From Sporosarcina sp. ACRSM (GTDB lineage: Bacteria; Bacillota; Bacilli; Bacillales_A; Planococcaceae), in contig NZ_JAKRNU010000016.1 of NCBI RefSeq assembly GCF_022346545.1, forward strand, positions 1 through 63,288: DNA of 63,288 bases, read 5' to 3'. Made by a program: the position numbers and the translations under genes. The notes beneath the pieces were generated by a model. That model ran no database searches and had not been told where the DNA came from. It was given only the letters and a program-made list of their open reading frames with translations. Below are positions 48,995-58,866 of this stretch, in pieces; position 1 is the stretch's first letter, and each line of letters opens with the position of its first letter.

Positions 48995-51613
48995 TCATTC
49001 CCCACTCAAATTTTTAGCCAATGAATCATAGATGCAATTAGCGATGAAACGATAGCTATTATGGGTATGTGCTCTAAAGGCTAGCCCATTGGCAAAAAGG
49101 GTGAAAGTGGTATTGTTTAAGGTATGGGTAAAGGCGAGGATTTGTCCTTTTGCATTTTCATGTCCGGGCCACCATCCAGCTAAAAAGAAATCATTACGAT
49201 TGCTGAAGGAAGCAAGTACCTCGGCTCCTGCGGGTACTGAAGTAATCCACATTCCAGAGGTAGTATAAAGAATCTCATCGGACTGATAGCCAGAGGTGAG
49301 CAGATGGTTCTTGATTTTTGCTTTGAATAAGCCATCATGGCCATTTTTTGTGTGGTTTATATTTAAGCCAGGCAATAATCCTCTACTGCTGACAGCTTTT
49401 AATGGTTCAAACCCTATTCCCACAAATGTTTTTCCAGTTAAATACGATACGATGATACTGCTGCTATCGCTAACAATTACGTCCGCGTCTGCTTGTTTGA
49501 CCATTTCAAAACCAAGCTCCGCAACTGCAAACTTCAATTGAGTCGACCCAATGACAGCTACTTTCATCTGCTTTAATTGCATTGTCTTTACAGGAATGGA
49601 GGTATATAAATATCTGGCAATGAAATAATAGTTTTTACCGAAATGCTGTAAATCATTTGTTCGGACAATAAAATCGCCTTTATTGATCAATCCTCTTGTT
49701 TCAAGTGCCTTTTCCACGACAGCCCCATTCTTTAGAAGAATGTTTACAAGTTTAATGGTTTCATTATTTGTATTCGATAACACATGGTAAGTTGCAGGTG
49801 TGTGAATATTACCTTTCGGAAGCCCTGTATTTCTAATTCTAATCGTATTTTGATTAAAAGCATCCGTATTGCGAATTTCATGTACTGTAAACCCTCTTAA
49901 ATCAGGAAAATTTACGACGGTTGAATCATACATCGCTTCCCAGCCTGACACATCTTCTCCTTTATAGAGCATGGCATTGGCTACCCCGCGTTTTGCCTGT
50001 TTCATAGGAATCACAAAAGTCCCTTTTGAATAAGTGATTCGCTCTACTACAGTATCTTTTGTTAGTTTTTCGACCTTTACACCATTACGCAATAAATATT
50101 GGACCATTTTATAAGCTTCTAATTTATTTTCTTGTTGTTTTGAACCTATGGGAATCACATAGTAATCGGGGAAGAAGTTTGTATGTTCACCTCTTATTCT
50201 TCCAATCGATTTTCTGGAAGCATTCACTAAATACGGATCGACTGAACGATTATCCTCGCCCTTTACGCCGCGCTTAAAGATCTCAAGCTGATTTTTATAC
50301 AGCTGATCTTTATTTTCATGTACAAAAAGGGCGGCTCCCAGTCCAATGCCTACCATCGCATGAAAACCATCTTGACTTAATGCTGGAATTTCAATTGTGT
50401 GACCAAGTGAACCATGCAGCATCGCATACATTGGTGTATAACCGACAGACATATCGTCCCAGCCGTCTTTATATTCTAATGCTGGGATGACATAGGACTT
50501 AAAGTCAGAGTTGCCTAATCCCGTTTCTCCCATAGCACGAGCCTGCCTGATCATATTATTGTAAAGCAAATCGTATTCATAGTTTGGATTGTGAGGAGGA
50601 GTGGTCGGTTCAATTAAAAATCTACCAATATAACCATGCATGTCTAGGAAGGAGAGGGAAGTCCATTTGGCAATTTCCTGAGTGACAACAATTGTTTCGG
50701 GTTGAGTTTGAAAATGATTGTCGCGGTTTAAGTCAAAGCCATTTGCGTTTCTTCTACTATTCGCAGCTCTTCCATCAGGATTATTCGTAAACATGAAGAG
50801 AAAAATGACATGGTCAAGCATTTCAGTCACGTTAAGGCTTACGGTTTCCTTTTGGCCATTTCTAACTGTAGGAACCGTGATCCTATCCTCCAAGGCGAAC
50901 TTTCTCAATAATTCAACTTGGGCATCGAGTCCTTCAATTTCATCGGGATGGATATTATTAAACCAAATAGGAACCTGATATTCACCGGCTAAGCCGTTAT
51001 CCAGCTGATGTATAAATTTTTCAGGCTGTTCCAATGCCGTCGGAAGTGTAACATTTAAATAGCTGTCAACTGCGGCTTTACTCTTCGCCAAAATAACAAA
51101 ATGAAGATCTCTACCTTCTACGGACTTTCCGAGACTTTGGTACTTAAGATAACGATTATTTCTTTGGTGAGCTTGTTTAGAAATTTTATCAATCTCTGGC
51201 TTTAGTTCATTATAAAAAAGGAATTCATCATAGACATTTAGCCGGACAGTAGTGGAAGCCTTCATCTTTGTTCGCGGATCGATCATCGCCAATTCGTAAC
51301 TTCCAATAAACTGTTGATATTGTGTTCGAATGGATCTCTCGGCAAGACTCTCTTTATTGAAGGGAAGGTCAAACTTCAAGGTGGCTTTGACAATCCCGGT
51401 ATCGCCAATAAAGTGAGGTTTTTCGATGATTGTAATAAAGGGATCTCCACTAAAATTTGACCCGGTTGTCCATTTTTTCCACTCAGCGAGACTCTTTCCG
51501 CCAAATTGAAACGTCAGTTGACTTACGTCAATATTCCTTCCCATTTCTGCCTGAACTTCAACGGTTCTTACTTCTGTGAGTGAAAATAAAGACCTGCTAA
51601 CCTGAAGTTGCAC
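48995..51613 (-). CDS. M14 family zinc carboxypeptidase, large, without signal peptide
   Basis: An 872-aa protein. Residues about 130-430 form the M14 domain: zinc ligands in HPDEIEG (His222, Glu225) and DMHG (His326), catalytic Glu408 in HTIEIPA, and substrate-site residues NPDG and NRDN. An N-terminal beta-rich domain (1-125) and a C-terminal region of about 400 residues flank it; the latter (VAVIGSTQLKFAVAELG) resembles a Rossmann-like segment. The GTG start has AAGGGAG nine bases upstream. I see no signal peptide, although many M14 enzymes are secreted, so it is probably cytosolic or leaves by another route. Confidence 0.82.
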   Translation of the reverse strand: MQLQVSRSLFSLTEVRTVEVQAEMGRNIDVSQLTFQFGGKSLAEWKKWTTGSNFSGDPFITIIEKPHFIGDTGIVKATLKFDLPFNKESLAERSIRTQYQQFIGSYELAMIDPRTKMKASTTVRLNVYDEFLFYNELKPEIDKISKQAHQRNNRYLKYQSLGKSVEGRDLHFVILAKSKAAVDSYLNVTLPTALEQPEKFIHQLDNGLAGEYQVPIWFNNIHPDEIEGLDAQVELLRKFALEDRITVPTVRNGQKETVSLNVTEMLDHVIFLFMFTNNPDGRAANSRRNANGFDLNRDNHFQTQPETIVVTQEIAKWTSLSFLDMHGYIGRFLIEPTTPPHNPNYEYDLLYNNMIRQARAMGETGLGNSDFKSYVIPALEYKDGWDDMSVGYTPMYAMLHGSLGHTIEIPALSQDGFHAMVGIGLGAALFVHENKDQLYKNQLEIFKRGVKGEDNRSVDPYLVNASRKSIGRIRGEHTNFFPDYYVIPIGSKQQENKLEAYKMVQYLLRNGVKVEKLTKDTVVERITYSKGTFVIPMKQAKRGVANAMLYKGEDVSGWEAMYDSTVVNFPDLRGFTVHEIRNTDAFNQNTIRIRNTGLPKGNIHTPATYHVLSNTNNETIKLVNILLKNGAVVEKALETRGLINKGDFIVRTNDLQHFGKNYYFIARYLYTSIPVKTMQLKQMKVAVIGSTQLKFAVAELGFEMVKQADADVIVSDSSSIIVSYLTGKTFVGIGFEPLKAVSSRGLLPGLNINHTKNGHDGLFKAKIKNHLLTSGYQSDEILYTTSGMWITSVPAGAEVLASFSNRNDFFLAGWWPGHENAKGQILAFTHTLNNTTFTLFANGLAFRAHTHNSYRFIANCIYDSLAKNLSGE

Positions 51614-51683
51614 AATAAAAGACTCCCTTTGTTTATATTCATTTTCTTAGCGTATTATATTCAGAAATACTTGATAGGTGAAT

Positions 51684-51809
51684 TTGAGATTGGAAGCTGG
51701 GTTTTTAGGTTATGCAGGACAGGTATTACAGCAGTTGAACATGCTTGAAGAAAAATATTTCAGTGAAAAACCAGCAAAGCAACACTTTTATATTTCCAAC
51801 CGGCTATAG
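51684..51809 (+). other. Possible coding relic between the peptidase and the regulator
   Basis: A 41-codon frame (GFLGYAGQVLQQLNML near its start) has protein-like composition but no ribosome site and no recognised family. It may be the end of a decayed gene. The rest of 51614-51906 shows nothing else I can support. Confidence 0.2.
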
Positions 51810-51906
51810 CCGTTATACGCGATGAAGGCTCGACAAAAAAAAGCTTGATTGTTACACTTAACGGAGTGAAATATATTTCATTAGAAAATATGAACCGGGT
51901 GATAGT

Positions 51907-52575
51907 GTGAAAAACTCGAGTATAACCTTAACAGAAAATGACAGACTTATATTAGAGTCTTATAAAACGATGATTGAAGGTATGGCTGATTACTTGGGCA
52001 GTGGTTATGAATTTGTCTTGCACAGTCTTGAGAATCTGAATGAGTCTGTTGTCAAAATCATAAATGGACATCATACGGGGAGACAAGTCGGTGCTCCGAT
52101 TACAGATTTAGCCTTATCCATGCTGTCAAAATTACAGCAGGAAGACGAAAAAGGATACATTTCATATAATGTGAAAAATAAAAAAGGCGAGCCATTAAAA
52201 GCAACAACTATTGTGATAAAAGGCGAAAATAGTAAAATTATTGGGGTTTTATGTATTAACTTTTATTTAAATACGCCACTGTCCGAAGTGCTTGCAAATC
52301 TAAGTAGCTCAAATGGGGCAGCATATGCTTCTGAAACTTTTGTGGAAGATGTAGACGAATTGATTTACCAAGCGGTTAACCAGGTCCAAAAAGAGGTGGA
52401 GATGGATGAAAGTGTTCCGCACTTATTGAAAAACAAGGTCATTGTGACGATGCTCTATAATCAAGGTGTTTTTCAGTTTAAAGATGCTGTCGTTAAGATC
52501 GCGGAAATTTTAGGGATTTCAAAAAATACGGTATACATGCATTTAAGAGCAATTAATTCATCTAGATCAAAATAG
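51907..52575 (+). CDS. YheO-like PAS/HTH transcriptional regulator
   Basis: A 222-aa protein. Residues about 15-120 match the PAS_6 (YheO) domain (YEFVLHSLENL), and the C-terminus is a helix-turn-helix (KIAEILGISKNTVYMHLR). Members sense small ligands and control neighbouring catabolic genes; here the peptidase or pyruvate carboxylase are candidates. The start is GTG with a weak site. Confidence 0.85.
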   Translation: MKNSSITLTENDRLILESYKTMIEGMADYLGSGYEFVLHSLENLNESVVKIINGHHTGRQVGAPITDLALSMLSKLQQEDEKGYISYNVKNKKGEPLKATTIVIKGENSKIIGVLCINFYLNTPLSEVLANLSSSNGAAYASETFVEDVDELIYQAVNQVQKEVEMDESVPHLLKNKVIVTMLYNQGVFQFKDAVVKIAEILGISKNTVYMHLRAINSSRSK

Positions 52576-52628
52576 TTAGTTTTTATACAAAAAGTTGGAA
52601 ATATAATTTTAATATAAAGAAGTCGGGA

Positions 52629-52658
52629 AAACTCTAGATTTGATAATCTAGAGTTTTT
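52629..52658 (+). terminator. Terminator after the PAS/HTH regulator
   Basis: AACTCTAGATT pairs with AATCTAGAGTT, followed by a T run. Confidence 0.9.
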
Positions 52659-52723
52659 TGAGTTGAAGGACTAAAAAATAAGATAGTGAGTAAAATAAAT
52701 CATCATTAATGAAATAAAATGTA

Positions 52724-52752
52724 TTGACTAAACTATTTTGGGGTACTAGTAT
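52724..52752 (+). promoter_or_regulatory. Sigma-A-like promoter of pyruvate carboxylase
   Basis: TTGACT (52724-52729) and TAGTAT (52747-52752) are 17 bases apart, about 90 bases before the start codon. No operator is evident. Confidence 0.55.
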
Positions 52753-52839
52753 ATGATTATTAAAACTATTCAACGAACAATGGAATTATTGGAATGTTTA
52801 TAGTTTGCTGGATAGGTAAACGAGTGGGGGTAATCCAAT

Positions 52840-55800
52840 ATGCAAAGTAAGGACAAAAGGATTCATAAAGTACTTGTAGCCAATCGAGGAGAAATCGCTA
52901 TTCGCGTGTTTCGAGCTTGTACAGAACTCGACATCCGTACAGTGGCCATTTACTCTAAGGAAGATTCAGGGGCTTATCACCGTTACAAAGCAGATGAAGC
53001 TTATCTAGTCGGAAAAGGCAAAAAACCAATTGATGCTTATCTCGATATTGAAAACATTATCGAAATTGCCAAACAGACAGAGGTGGATGCAATTCATCCA
53101 GGATACGGTTTTTTGTCAGAAAATATAGAGTTTGCTAAACGCTGTGAGGAGGAAAACCTCATTTTCATAGGTCCTACATCTCGGCATTTAGATATGTTTG
53201 GCGATAAAGTGAAGGCGAGAGTACAGGCCCAGCAAGCAGAAATACCGGTTATTCCAGGCACAGACGGTCCTGTCTCCGGTCTTGAAGAGGTAGTGGCTTT
53301 TGGTAAGGAACATGGTTTTCCGATTATGATTAAAGCCGCACTTGGCGGTGGCGGACGCGGCATGCGGATTGTCAACAGCATCGAGGAAGTAAGAGAAGCC
53401 TTTGAGCGGGCAAGGTCAGAAGCGAAAGCGGCTTTTGGCAACAGTGAAATGTATGTAGAAAAGTTTATCCAAAATCCAAAACATATCGAAGTACAAATTC
53501 TGGGGGATGCTCATGGAAATATCGTTCATTTATATGAGCGTGATTGTTCGGTACAGCGTCGCCATCAAAAAGTAGTGGAAGTAGCTCCAAGCGTCTCATT
53601 ACCTGAAGATTTGCGGACAGCTATTTGCAACGCAGCAGTCAAGCTGATGAAAAACGTTGATTATTTAAATGCGGGAACTGTGGAATTCCTTGTGGCGGAC
53701 AATCAATTTTATTTCATTGAGGTGAACCCGCGCGTTCAGGTTGAACATACAATTACGGAAATGGTGACCGGCATTGATATTGTGCAATCCCAGATTTTAA
53801 TTGCGGAAGGTTACACTTTGCACAGTGAAACAGTGGGGATCCCTGCTCAGAAGGATATCACCGTCAATGGTTTTGCCATCCAATCACGTGTCACAACCGA
53901 GGATCCGCAGAATGACTTCATGCCGGATACGGGGAAAATAATGGCTTATCGATCCGGCGGTGGTTTCGGTGTCCGGTTAGATGCCGGGAATGGCTACCAG
54001 GGATCTGTTATTACGCCTTATTATGATTCGCTGCTCGTTAAAGTGTCGACGCAGGCTCTCACCTTTGAAAAAGCGGCATCCAAGATGTTGAGAAACCTTC
54101 AAGAATTCCGGATTCGCGGCATCAAAACAAACATCCCTTTCTTGGAAAATGTCATGCGTCATGAGAATTTCATTACAGGAAATTACGATACATCGTTTAT
54201 TGACACGACGCCGGAATTATTCATTTCTCCAAAAAGTAAAGACCGTGGGACAAAAATGCTTAATTATATCGGCAATGTCACGATCAACGGCTTTCCGGGT
54301 ATTGAGAAAAAGAAAAAGCCATTGTTTGACCAACCGCCTATTCCGAAAGTTAGCGGGTTGGGAGCGGCTGCATCCGGTACGAAACAGATTCTAGATGAAA
54401 AAGGGGCGGATGGACTCGTTGAATGGGTGAAATCCCGGAACGAAGTGTTGCTGACAGATACGACTTTCCGCGATGCGCATCAGTCTTTGCTTGCGACCCG
54501 CGTCCGGACCCATGACTTGCTTCGTATTGCCGAGCCAACAGCGAAACTGCTGCCAGATCTTTTTTCTCTTGAAATGTGGGGCGGTGCGACATTTGATGCT
54601 TCTTACCGCTTCTTGAAGGAAGACCCGTGGAAGCGCCTGATTTCGTTAAGGGAGCAAGTCCCGAATGTGTTATTCCAGATGCTTCTTCGTGCATCTAATG
54701 CAGTTGGTTACACGAATTATCCGGATAATGTCATCCGTGAGTTTGTGGATCAATCAGCTGCTACCGGTATTGATGTATTCCGTATTTTCGACAGTTTAAA
54801 CTGGATCAAGGGAATGGAAACAGCGATTGACGCAGTCCGCCAGACCGGCAAGATTGCGGAGGCCTCTATTTGTTATACAGGGGATATTGATGACCCGACC
54901 CGTACGAAATACAACATTCAATACTATAAAAATATGGCCAAGGAGTTAGAGAACCAAGGTGCGCATATTCTCGGCATTAAAGATATGGCTGGTTTGTTAA
55001 AGCCGCAATCAGCTTACCGGTTAATTTCCGAGTTGAAAGAGACTGTGGATCTACCTATTCATTTACACACCCACGATACGAGCGGCAGTGGCATTTACAT
55101 GTATGCCAAAGCAATTGAAGCGGGCGTGGATATTGTCGATGTAGCTGTAAGCTCAATGGCGGGATTGACTTCACAGCCGAGTGCCAATACGCTTTGCCAT
55201 GCTTTAAATGGAACGGAGCGCGAGCCTTCTGTCAGTAGCGATGCCTTGGAAGAGCTGTCCCATTACTGGGAAGGCGTCAGAAAATATTACCAGGATTTCG
55301 AAAGTGGCATGGTCGCTCCGAATACCGAGATTTATAAACATGAAATGCCTGGCGGGCAATATAGCAATCTGCAACAGCAGGCAAAAGCCGTCGGACTTGG
55401 CAAGCGCTGGGAAGAAGTAAAGGATATGTATAGCCGCGTGAATATGATGTTTGGCGACATTGTGAAAGTGACGCCTTCTTCAAAAGTCGTTGGCGATATG
55501 GCACTCTTCATGGTCCAAAACGACCTGACGGAAGAAGAGTTACTGGAAAGAGGCGACAAAATTGATTTTCCGGATTCTGTCATTGAGCTATTCGAAGGGT
55601 ATTTAGGCCAGCCGTATGGCGGGTTCCCAAAACAATTGCAACAAGTGATCTTAAAAGGAAAAGAGCCGCTTACAGTCCGTCCAGGAGAGTTGTTGAAAGA
55701 AGTAGACTTTAACGCGCTCCGAGAAGAATTGTTCAAAGAAATGGACGACCAAGTCACGGACCATGATACGATCGCTTATGCCTTGTATCCGAAAGTATTC

Positions 55801-56349
55801 TTGGATTATATGAAAACAATTGAACAGTTTGGCGATGTTTCCACGTTGGATACACCGACGTTCTTGTACGGCATGAGGCTTAATGAGGAAATTGAAATTG
55901 AAATCGAAACAGGAAAGACATTGATTGTAAAACTTGTTTCCGTCGGACAGGCACAAACAGATGGTACACGTGTCGTCTACTTTGAATTAAATGGGCAGCA
56001 ACGTGAAGTGATTATAAAAGATGAAAGCATCAAATCTTCCGTTGCTTCAAAATTGAAAGCCAATCCGAAAAATGAAAGTCACTTGGCGGCGACGATGCCT
56101 GGAACGGTGATCAAGGTGCTCGTCGAAAAAGGAGAGAAAGTCACTCAGGGAGATCATTTAGTGATCACTGAAGCGATGAAGATGGAAACAACTGTCCAGG
56201 CTCCTTTTTCGGGCATCGTTACCGATATCCATGTTCAAAATGGCGAAGCGATTTCTTCAGGCGATTTGTTAATTGAATTAGAATTGGAGAAAGCAAGACA
56301 GGAGTCACAACCGCAAGAACCTGCAAGTAAAGTGCTGAGCACAACATAA
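52840..56349 (+). CDS. pyc: Pyruvate carboxylase
   Basis: A 1169-aa biotin enzyme making oxaloacetate from pyruvate and bicarbonate. Domains in order: biotin carboxylase (VANRGEIAIR, GGGGRGMRI, EVNPRVQVEHT), carboxyltransferase (TDTTFRDAHQSLLATRVRT, HLHTHDTSG, EMPGGQYSNL) and the C-terminal biotinyl domain with Lys in EAMKMETT. It extends about 20 residues past the biotinyl domain (PQEPASKVLSTT at the end), slightly longer than usual. It lies in an accessory-looking region, not in its common core context, so it may be a second copy or a relocated gene. Confidence 0.96.
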   Translation: MQSKDKRIHKVLVANRGEIAIRVFRACTELDIRTVAIYSKEDSGAYHRYKADEAYLVGKGKKPIDAYLDIENIIEIAKQTEVDAIHPGYGFLSENIEFAKRCEEENLIFIGPTSRHLDMFGDKVKARVQAQQAEIPVIPGTDGPVSGLEEVVAFGKEHGFPIMIKAALGGGGRGMRIVNSIEEVREAFERARSEAKAAFGNSEMYVEKFIQNPKHIEVQILGDAHGNIVHLYERDCSVQRRHQKVVEVAPSVSLPEDLRTAICNAAVKLMKNVDYLNAGTVEFLVADNQFYFIEVNPRVQVEHTITEMVTGIDIVQSQILIAEGYTLHSETVGIPAQKDITVNGFAIQSRVTTEDPQNDFMPDTGKIMAYRSGGGFGVRLDAGNGYQGSVITPYYDSLLVKVSTQALTFEKAASKMLRNLQEFRIRGIKTNIPFLENVMRHENFITGNYDTSFIDTTPELFISPKSKDRGTKMLNYIGNVTINGFPGIEKKKKPLFDQPPIPKVSGLGAAASGTKQILDEKGADGLVEWVKSRNEVLLTDTTFRDAHQSLLATRVRTHDLLRIAEPTAKLLPDLFSLEMWGGATFDASYRFLKEDPWKRLISLREQVPNVLFQMLLRASNAVGYTNYPDNVIREFVDQSAATGIDVFRIFDSLNWIKGMETAIDAVRQTGKIAEASICYTGDIDDPTRTKYNIQYYKNMAKELENQGAHILGIKDMAGLLKPQSAYRLISELKETVDLPIHLHTHDTSGSGIYMYAKAIEAGVDIVDVAVSSMAGLTSQPSANTLCHALNGTEREPSVSSDALEELSHYWEGVRKYYQDFESGMVAPNTEIYKHEMPGGQYSNLQQQAKAVGLGKRWEEVKDMYSRVNMMFGDIVKVTPSSKVVGDMALFMVQNDLTEEELLERGDKIDFPDSVIELFEGYLGQPYGGFPKQLQQVILKGKEPLTVRPGELLKEVDFNALREELFKEMDDQVTDHDTIAYALYPKVFLDYMKTIEQFGDVSTLDTPTFLYGMRLNEEIEIEIETGKTLIVKLVSVGQAQTDGTRVVYFELNGQQREVIIKDESIKSSVASKLKANPKNESHLAATMPGTVIKVLVEKGEKVTQGDHLVITEAMKMETTVQAPFSGIVTDIHVQNGEAISSGDLLIELELEKARQESQPQEPASKVLSTT

Positions 56350-56376
56350 GAAGAGTTCACCGATGATCACCATCTG

Positions 56377-56404
56377 ACGTACAGAGGAAACTCTGTACGT
56401 TTTG
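56377..56404 (+). terminator. Terminator after pyc
   Basis: ACGTACAGAG pairs perfectly with CTCTGTACGT around GAAA, followed by TTTTG. Confidence 0.88.
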
Positions 56405-56491
56405 TGCACCAGATACGCTTAAAGAACTTGAGAAAGGAGTGGTGATTCTCAAACGTTTGCTAAATGGTCTTATCTAATAGATAAATTGTTT

Positions 56492-56523
56492 GCCATACAA
56501 ATATAATGTTGTATGGCTTTTTT
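56492..56523 (+). terminator. Second hairpin before the MFS gene
   Basis: GCCATACAA pairs with TTGTATGGC, followed by TTTTTTG. A single copy of GCCATACAAAT recurs near 59368. It may be an attenuator for the MFS gene or a terminator for an unseen transcript. Confidence 0.65.
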
Positions 56524-56600
56524 GTACATGGTAAGCTATTTGGAATCTGGTTCGAGGATAAAGAAAATAAAATCAATATTTAAGAAAGGTCGGTTAGATC

Positions 56601-57905
56601 GTGTCACAACATCGTGGACGTAAGACAGATACTCAATCCTTCATTCATTCTCCGGAAAAACAACAACAACTTTATAAGAGAACGTTACTCGTTGTTGTCA
56701 TCTCCCAAATTTTTGGAGGGGCGGGACTGGCAGCAGGAATAACAGTGGGGGCACTTCTTGCCCGAGACATGTTAGGGACAGATAGTGTGTCAGGACTCCC
56801 AACTGCATTATTTACTTTAGGGTCAGCAGGGGCTGCATTGCTTGTGGGGCGGCTATCTCAGCGGTTTGGACGTCGTACTGGATTGGCGACTGGATTTTTG
56901 GCTGGCGGGCTTGGTGCCATCGGTGTAATCATTGCGGCAGTGACCAATAGCATTTGGCTGTTATTCCTTTCGCTCTTCATCTATGGGGCTGGAACGGCGA
57001 CAAACTTGCAAGCACGCTATGCAGGAACGGACTTGGCCAGCTCCAAACAAAGGGCAAAGGCTGTCAGTATAGCGATGGTATCCACTACACTCGGTGCAGT
57101 TGCAGGCCCAAACTTGGTGGATGTAATGGGAGAGTTTGCGGTATCCATAGGAATTCCTGCTTTAGCGGGGCCGTTTATATTGGCTGCCGCTGCTTATACA
57201 CTTGCTGGTTTGATTCTCTTTGTTTCACTTCGGCCAGATCCTTTTATTGTCGCAAAAGCAATCGCGGATGCTAAACAATCGTCCGGTCGTTTACCTTTAG
57301 AGGAAAATGCTGATTTGTCAATGATCGATAAGCGACGAGGTATTTTGGCCGGCGCTTCCGTCATGGTGATTACTCAATTTGTGATGACTGCCATTATGAC
57401 GATGACCCCCATACATATGGGACACCATGGATTTGGCTTGAATGCAGTTGGAATTGTCATTGGTTTTCATATCGGCGCGATGTTTTTGCCTTCGTTAGTA
57501 ACCGGTATGCTTGTTGATAAAATTGGCCGTTCTGCTATGGCGATCGCTTCTGCCATTACACTGCTTGCCGCAGGTCTTTTAGCGGCTTGGGGGCCAGCTG
57601 ATTCGATGGCAGTGCTCGTTACAGCGCTTGTATTACTGGGTCTTGGCTGGAATTTTGGGTTGATCAGTGGGACAGCCATTCTTGTCGATGCAACGCCACC
57701 AACTACTCGCGCGAAAACGCAGGGGTCCGTCGATGTCGGGATTGCTTTGTCAGGGGCGATCGGTGGGGGCCTATCTGGAATCATTGTAGCCCAGTCTAGT
57801 TTTGCTACTCTTTCAATTACGGGTGCGATGCTTTCATTGGTGCTGATTCCAATTGTGATGTGGGCCGGTATCCATAAACAGTGGAAACCTGCCGAGAGCA
57901 ATTAA
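56601..57905 (+). CDS. MFS transporter
   Basis: A 434-aa protein with twelve predicted helices and motif A-like GRLSQRFGRRTGLATG. A cytosolic N-terminus of about 25 polar residues precedes the first helix. Substrate unknown. The start is GTG after AAAGGTCGG. Confidence 0.85.
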   Translation: MSQHRGRKTDTQSFIHSPEKQQQLYKRTLLVVVISQIFGGAGLAAGITVGALLARDMLGTDSVSGLPTALFTLGSAGAALLVGRLSQRFGRRTGLATGFLAGGLGAIGVIIAAVTNSIWLLFLSLFIYGAGTATNLQARYAGTDLASSKQRAKAVSIAMVSTTLGAVAGPNLVDVMGEFAVSIGIPALAGPFILAAAAYTLAGLILFVSLRPDPFIVAKAIADAKQSSGRLPLEENADLSMIDKRRGILAGASVMVITQFVMTAIMTMTPIHMGHHGFGLNAVGIVIGFHIGAMFLPSLVTGMLVDKIGRSAMAIASAITLLAAGLLAAWGPADSMAVLVTALVLLGLGWNFGLISGTAILVDATPPTTRAKTQGSVDVGIALSGAIGGGLSGIIVAQSSFATLSITGAMLSLVLIPIVMWAGIHKQWKPAESN

Positions 57906-58029
57906 AGATTTAGGGTGCTATTCAAGTAAAGATAGCACCTTTATAATTCTTCATTTTATAAGCAATGGTTAGGAAGTTCATAACAACAGTTTGTGAAAGG
58001 GCTTCTCACAATTTAAGGAGGAATAGAAA

Positions 58030-58479
58030 ATGAATGCTCCATTCCATAATGAAGTTCAAAATCTTTATCAAAAACTAATTGATGCGTGGAATAGACGTGA
58101 TGCAAAGGGAATGTCAGAACAATTTGCAGAACACGGAGTCCAAATTGGATTTGATGGCAGTAAGATAATTGGGCAAGAAGAAATTTTTTTGCACGTTAAG
58201 CCTATCTTTGAAGAACATCCGACTGCTCCTTTTGTAACAAAGGTGAAAGATATACGGTCTCTAGGAGATGATGCTGCAATTTTACACGCGATCGCGGGAA
58301 TGATTCCACCTGGAAAATCAGATATTGAGCCCGCAGTAAATGCCCATCAAACACTAGTTGCAGTGAAACAGGATCGCGGCTGGCGTATTGAGCTATTTCA
58401 AAACACCCCTGCCCAATTTCATGGGAGACCCGAGTTAGTGGAGGAAATGACTGAAGAGTTAAGGCAGTTACTTCGTTAA
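58030..58479 (+). CDS. SnoaL/SgcJ-like (DUF4440-type) protein
   Basis: A 149-aa NTF2-fold protein. The AWNRRDAKGMSEQFAEHG start and the GWRIELFQNTPAQFHG end are typical of the SgcJ/EcaC group. The fold binds small ligands; members include polyketide cyclases and uncharacterised proteins. AAGGAGG precedes the ATG. It ends at a strong bidirectional hairpin. Confidence 0.8.
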   Translation: MNAPFHNEVQNLYQKLIDAWNRRDAKGMSEQFAEHGVQIGFDGSKIIGQEEIFLHVKPIFEEHPTAPFVTKVKDIRSLGDDAAILHAIAGMIPPGKSDIEPAVNAHQTLVAVKQDRGWRIELFQNTPAQFHGRPELVEEMTEELRQLLR

Positions 58480-58491
58480 TTAAGTCTGAAA

Positions 58492-58543
58492 TAAAAAAAG
58501 CTATCCGTAGAAATTAGTATGAAATTTCTACGGATAGACTTTT
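58492..58543. terminator. Bidirectional terminator
   Basis: CTATCCGTAGAAATT (58501-58515) pairs with AATTTCTACGGATAG, flanked by an A run and a T-rich tract. It serves the SnoaL-like gene and the minus-strand MNT gene. Confidence 0.92.
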
Positions 58544-58575
58544 AAAGGGGACAACCCACTCAGCAACACTTAAAA

Positions 58576-58866
58576 TCAGGTTTGATATAAAATTTGGTGG
58601 CATTGATCAATTTGTTCACGCAATGTTTCCGATGCATGGTCATATAAAACGAAGTCGATTTTCAATAGCGTGTCTAACTCGTTTTCCACTTGTTCTGCTA
58701 ACAAAAGCCATTTCATTTCCGATAGTCCCGGAGCTTTCACGGCCAAATCAATATCGGAGAAATCATTATAGTCGCCATGAGCACGTGAACCGAATAACAG
58801 TACCGATTGGATTTCAGGGTAACTACTGACGATTTCTATTAGTTGATTCACTAGCGCCTCATTCAT
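58576..58866 (-). CDS. MNT-type nucleotidyltransferase domain protein
   Basis: A minimal nucleotidyltransferase of about 96-99 aa. The GSRAHGD motif and DID (GSx10DxD) are intact. In HEPN/MNT pairs the MNT protein acts as antitoxin, for some pairs by AMPylating the HEPN partner. It overlaps the upstream HEPN gene. ATG 58866 and ATG 58875 are both possible starts. Confidence 0.88.
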   Translation of the reverse strand: MNEALVNQLIEIVSSYPEIQSVLLFGSRAHGDYNDFSDIDLAVKAPGLSEMKWLLLAEQVENELDTLLKIDFVLYDHASETLREQIDQCHQILYQT

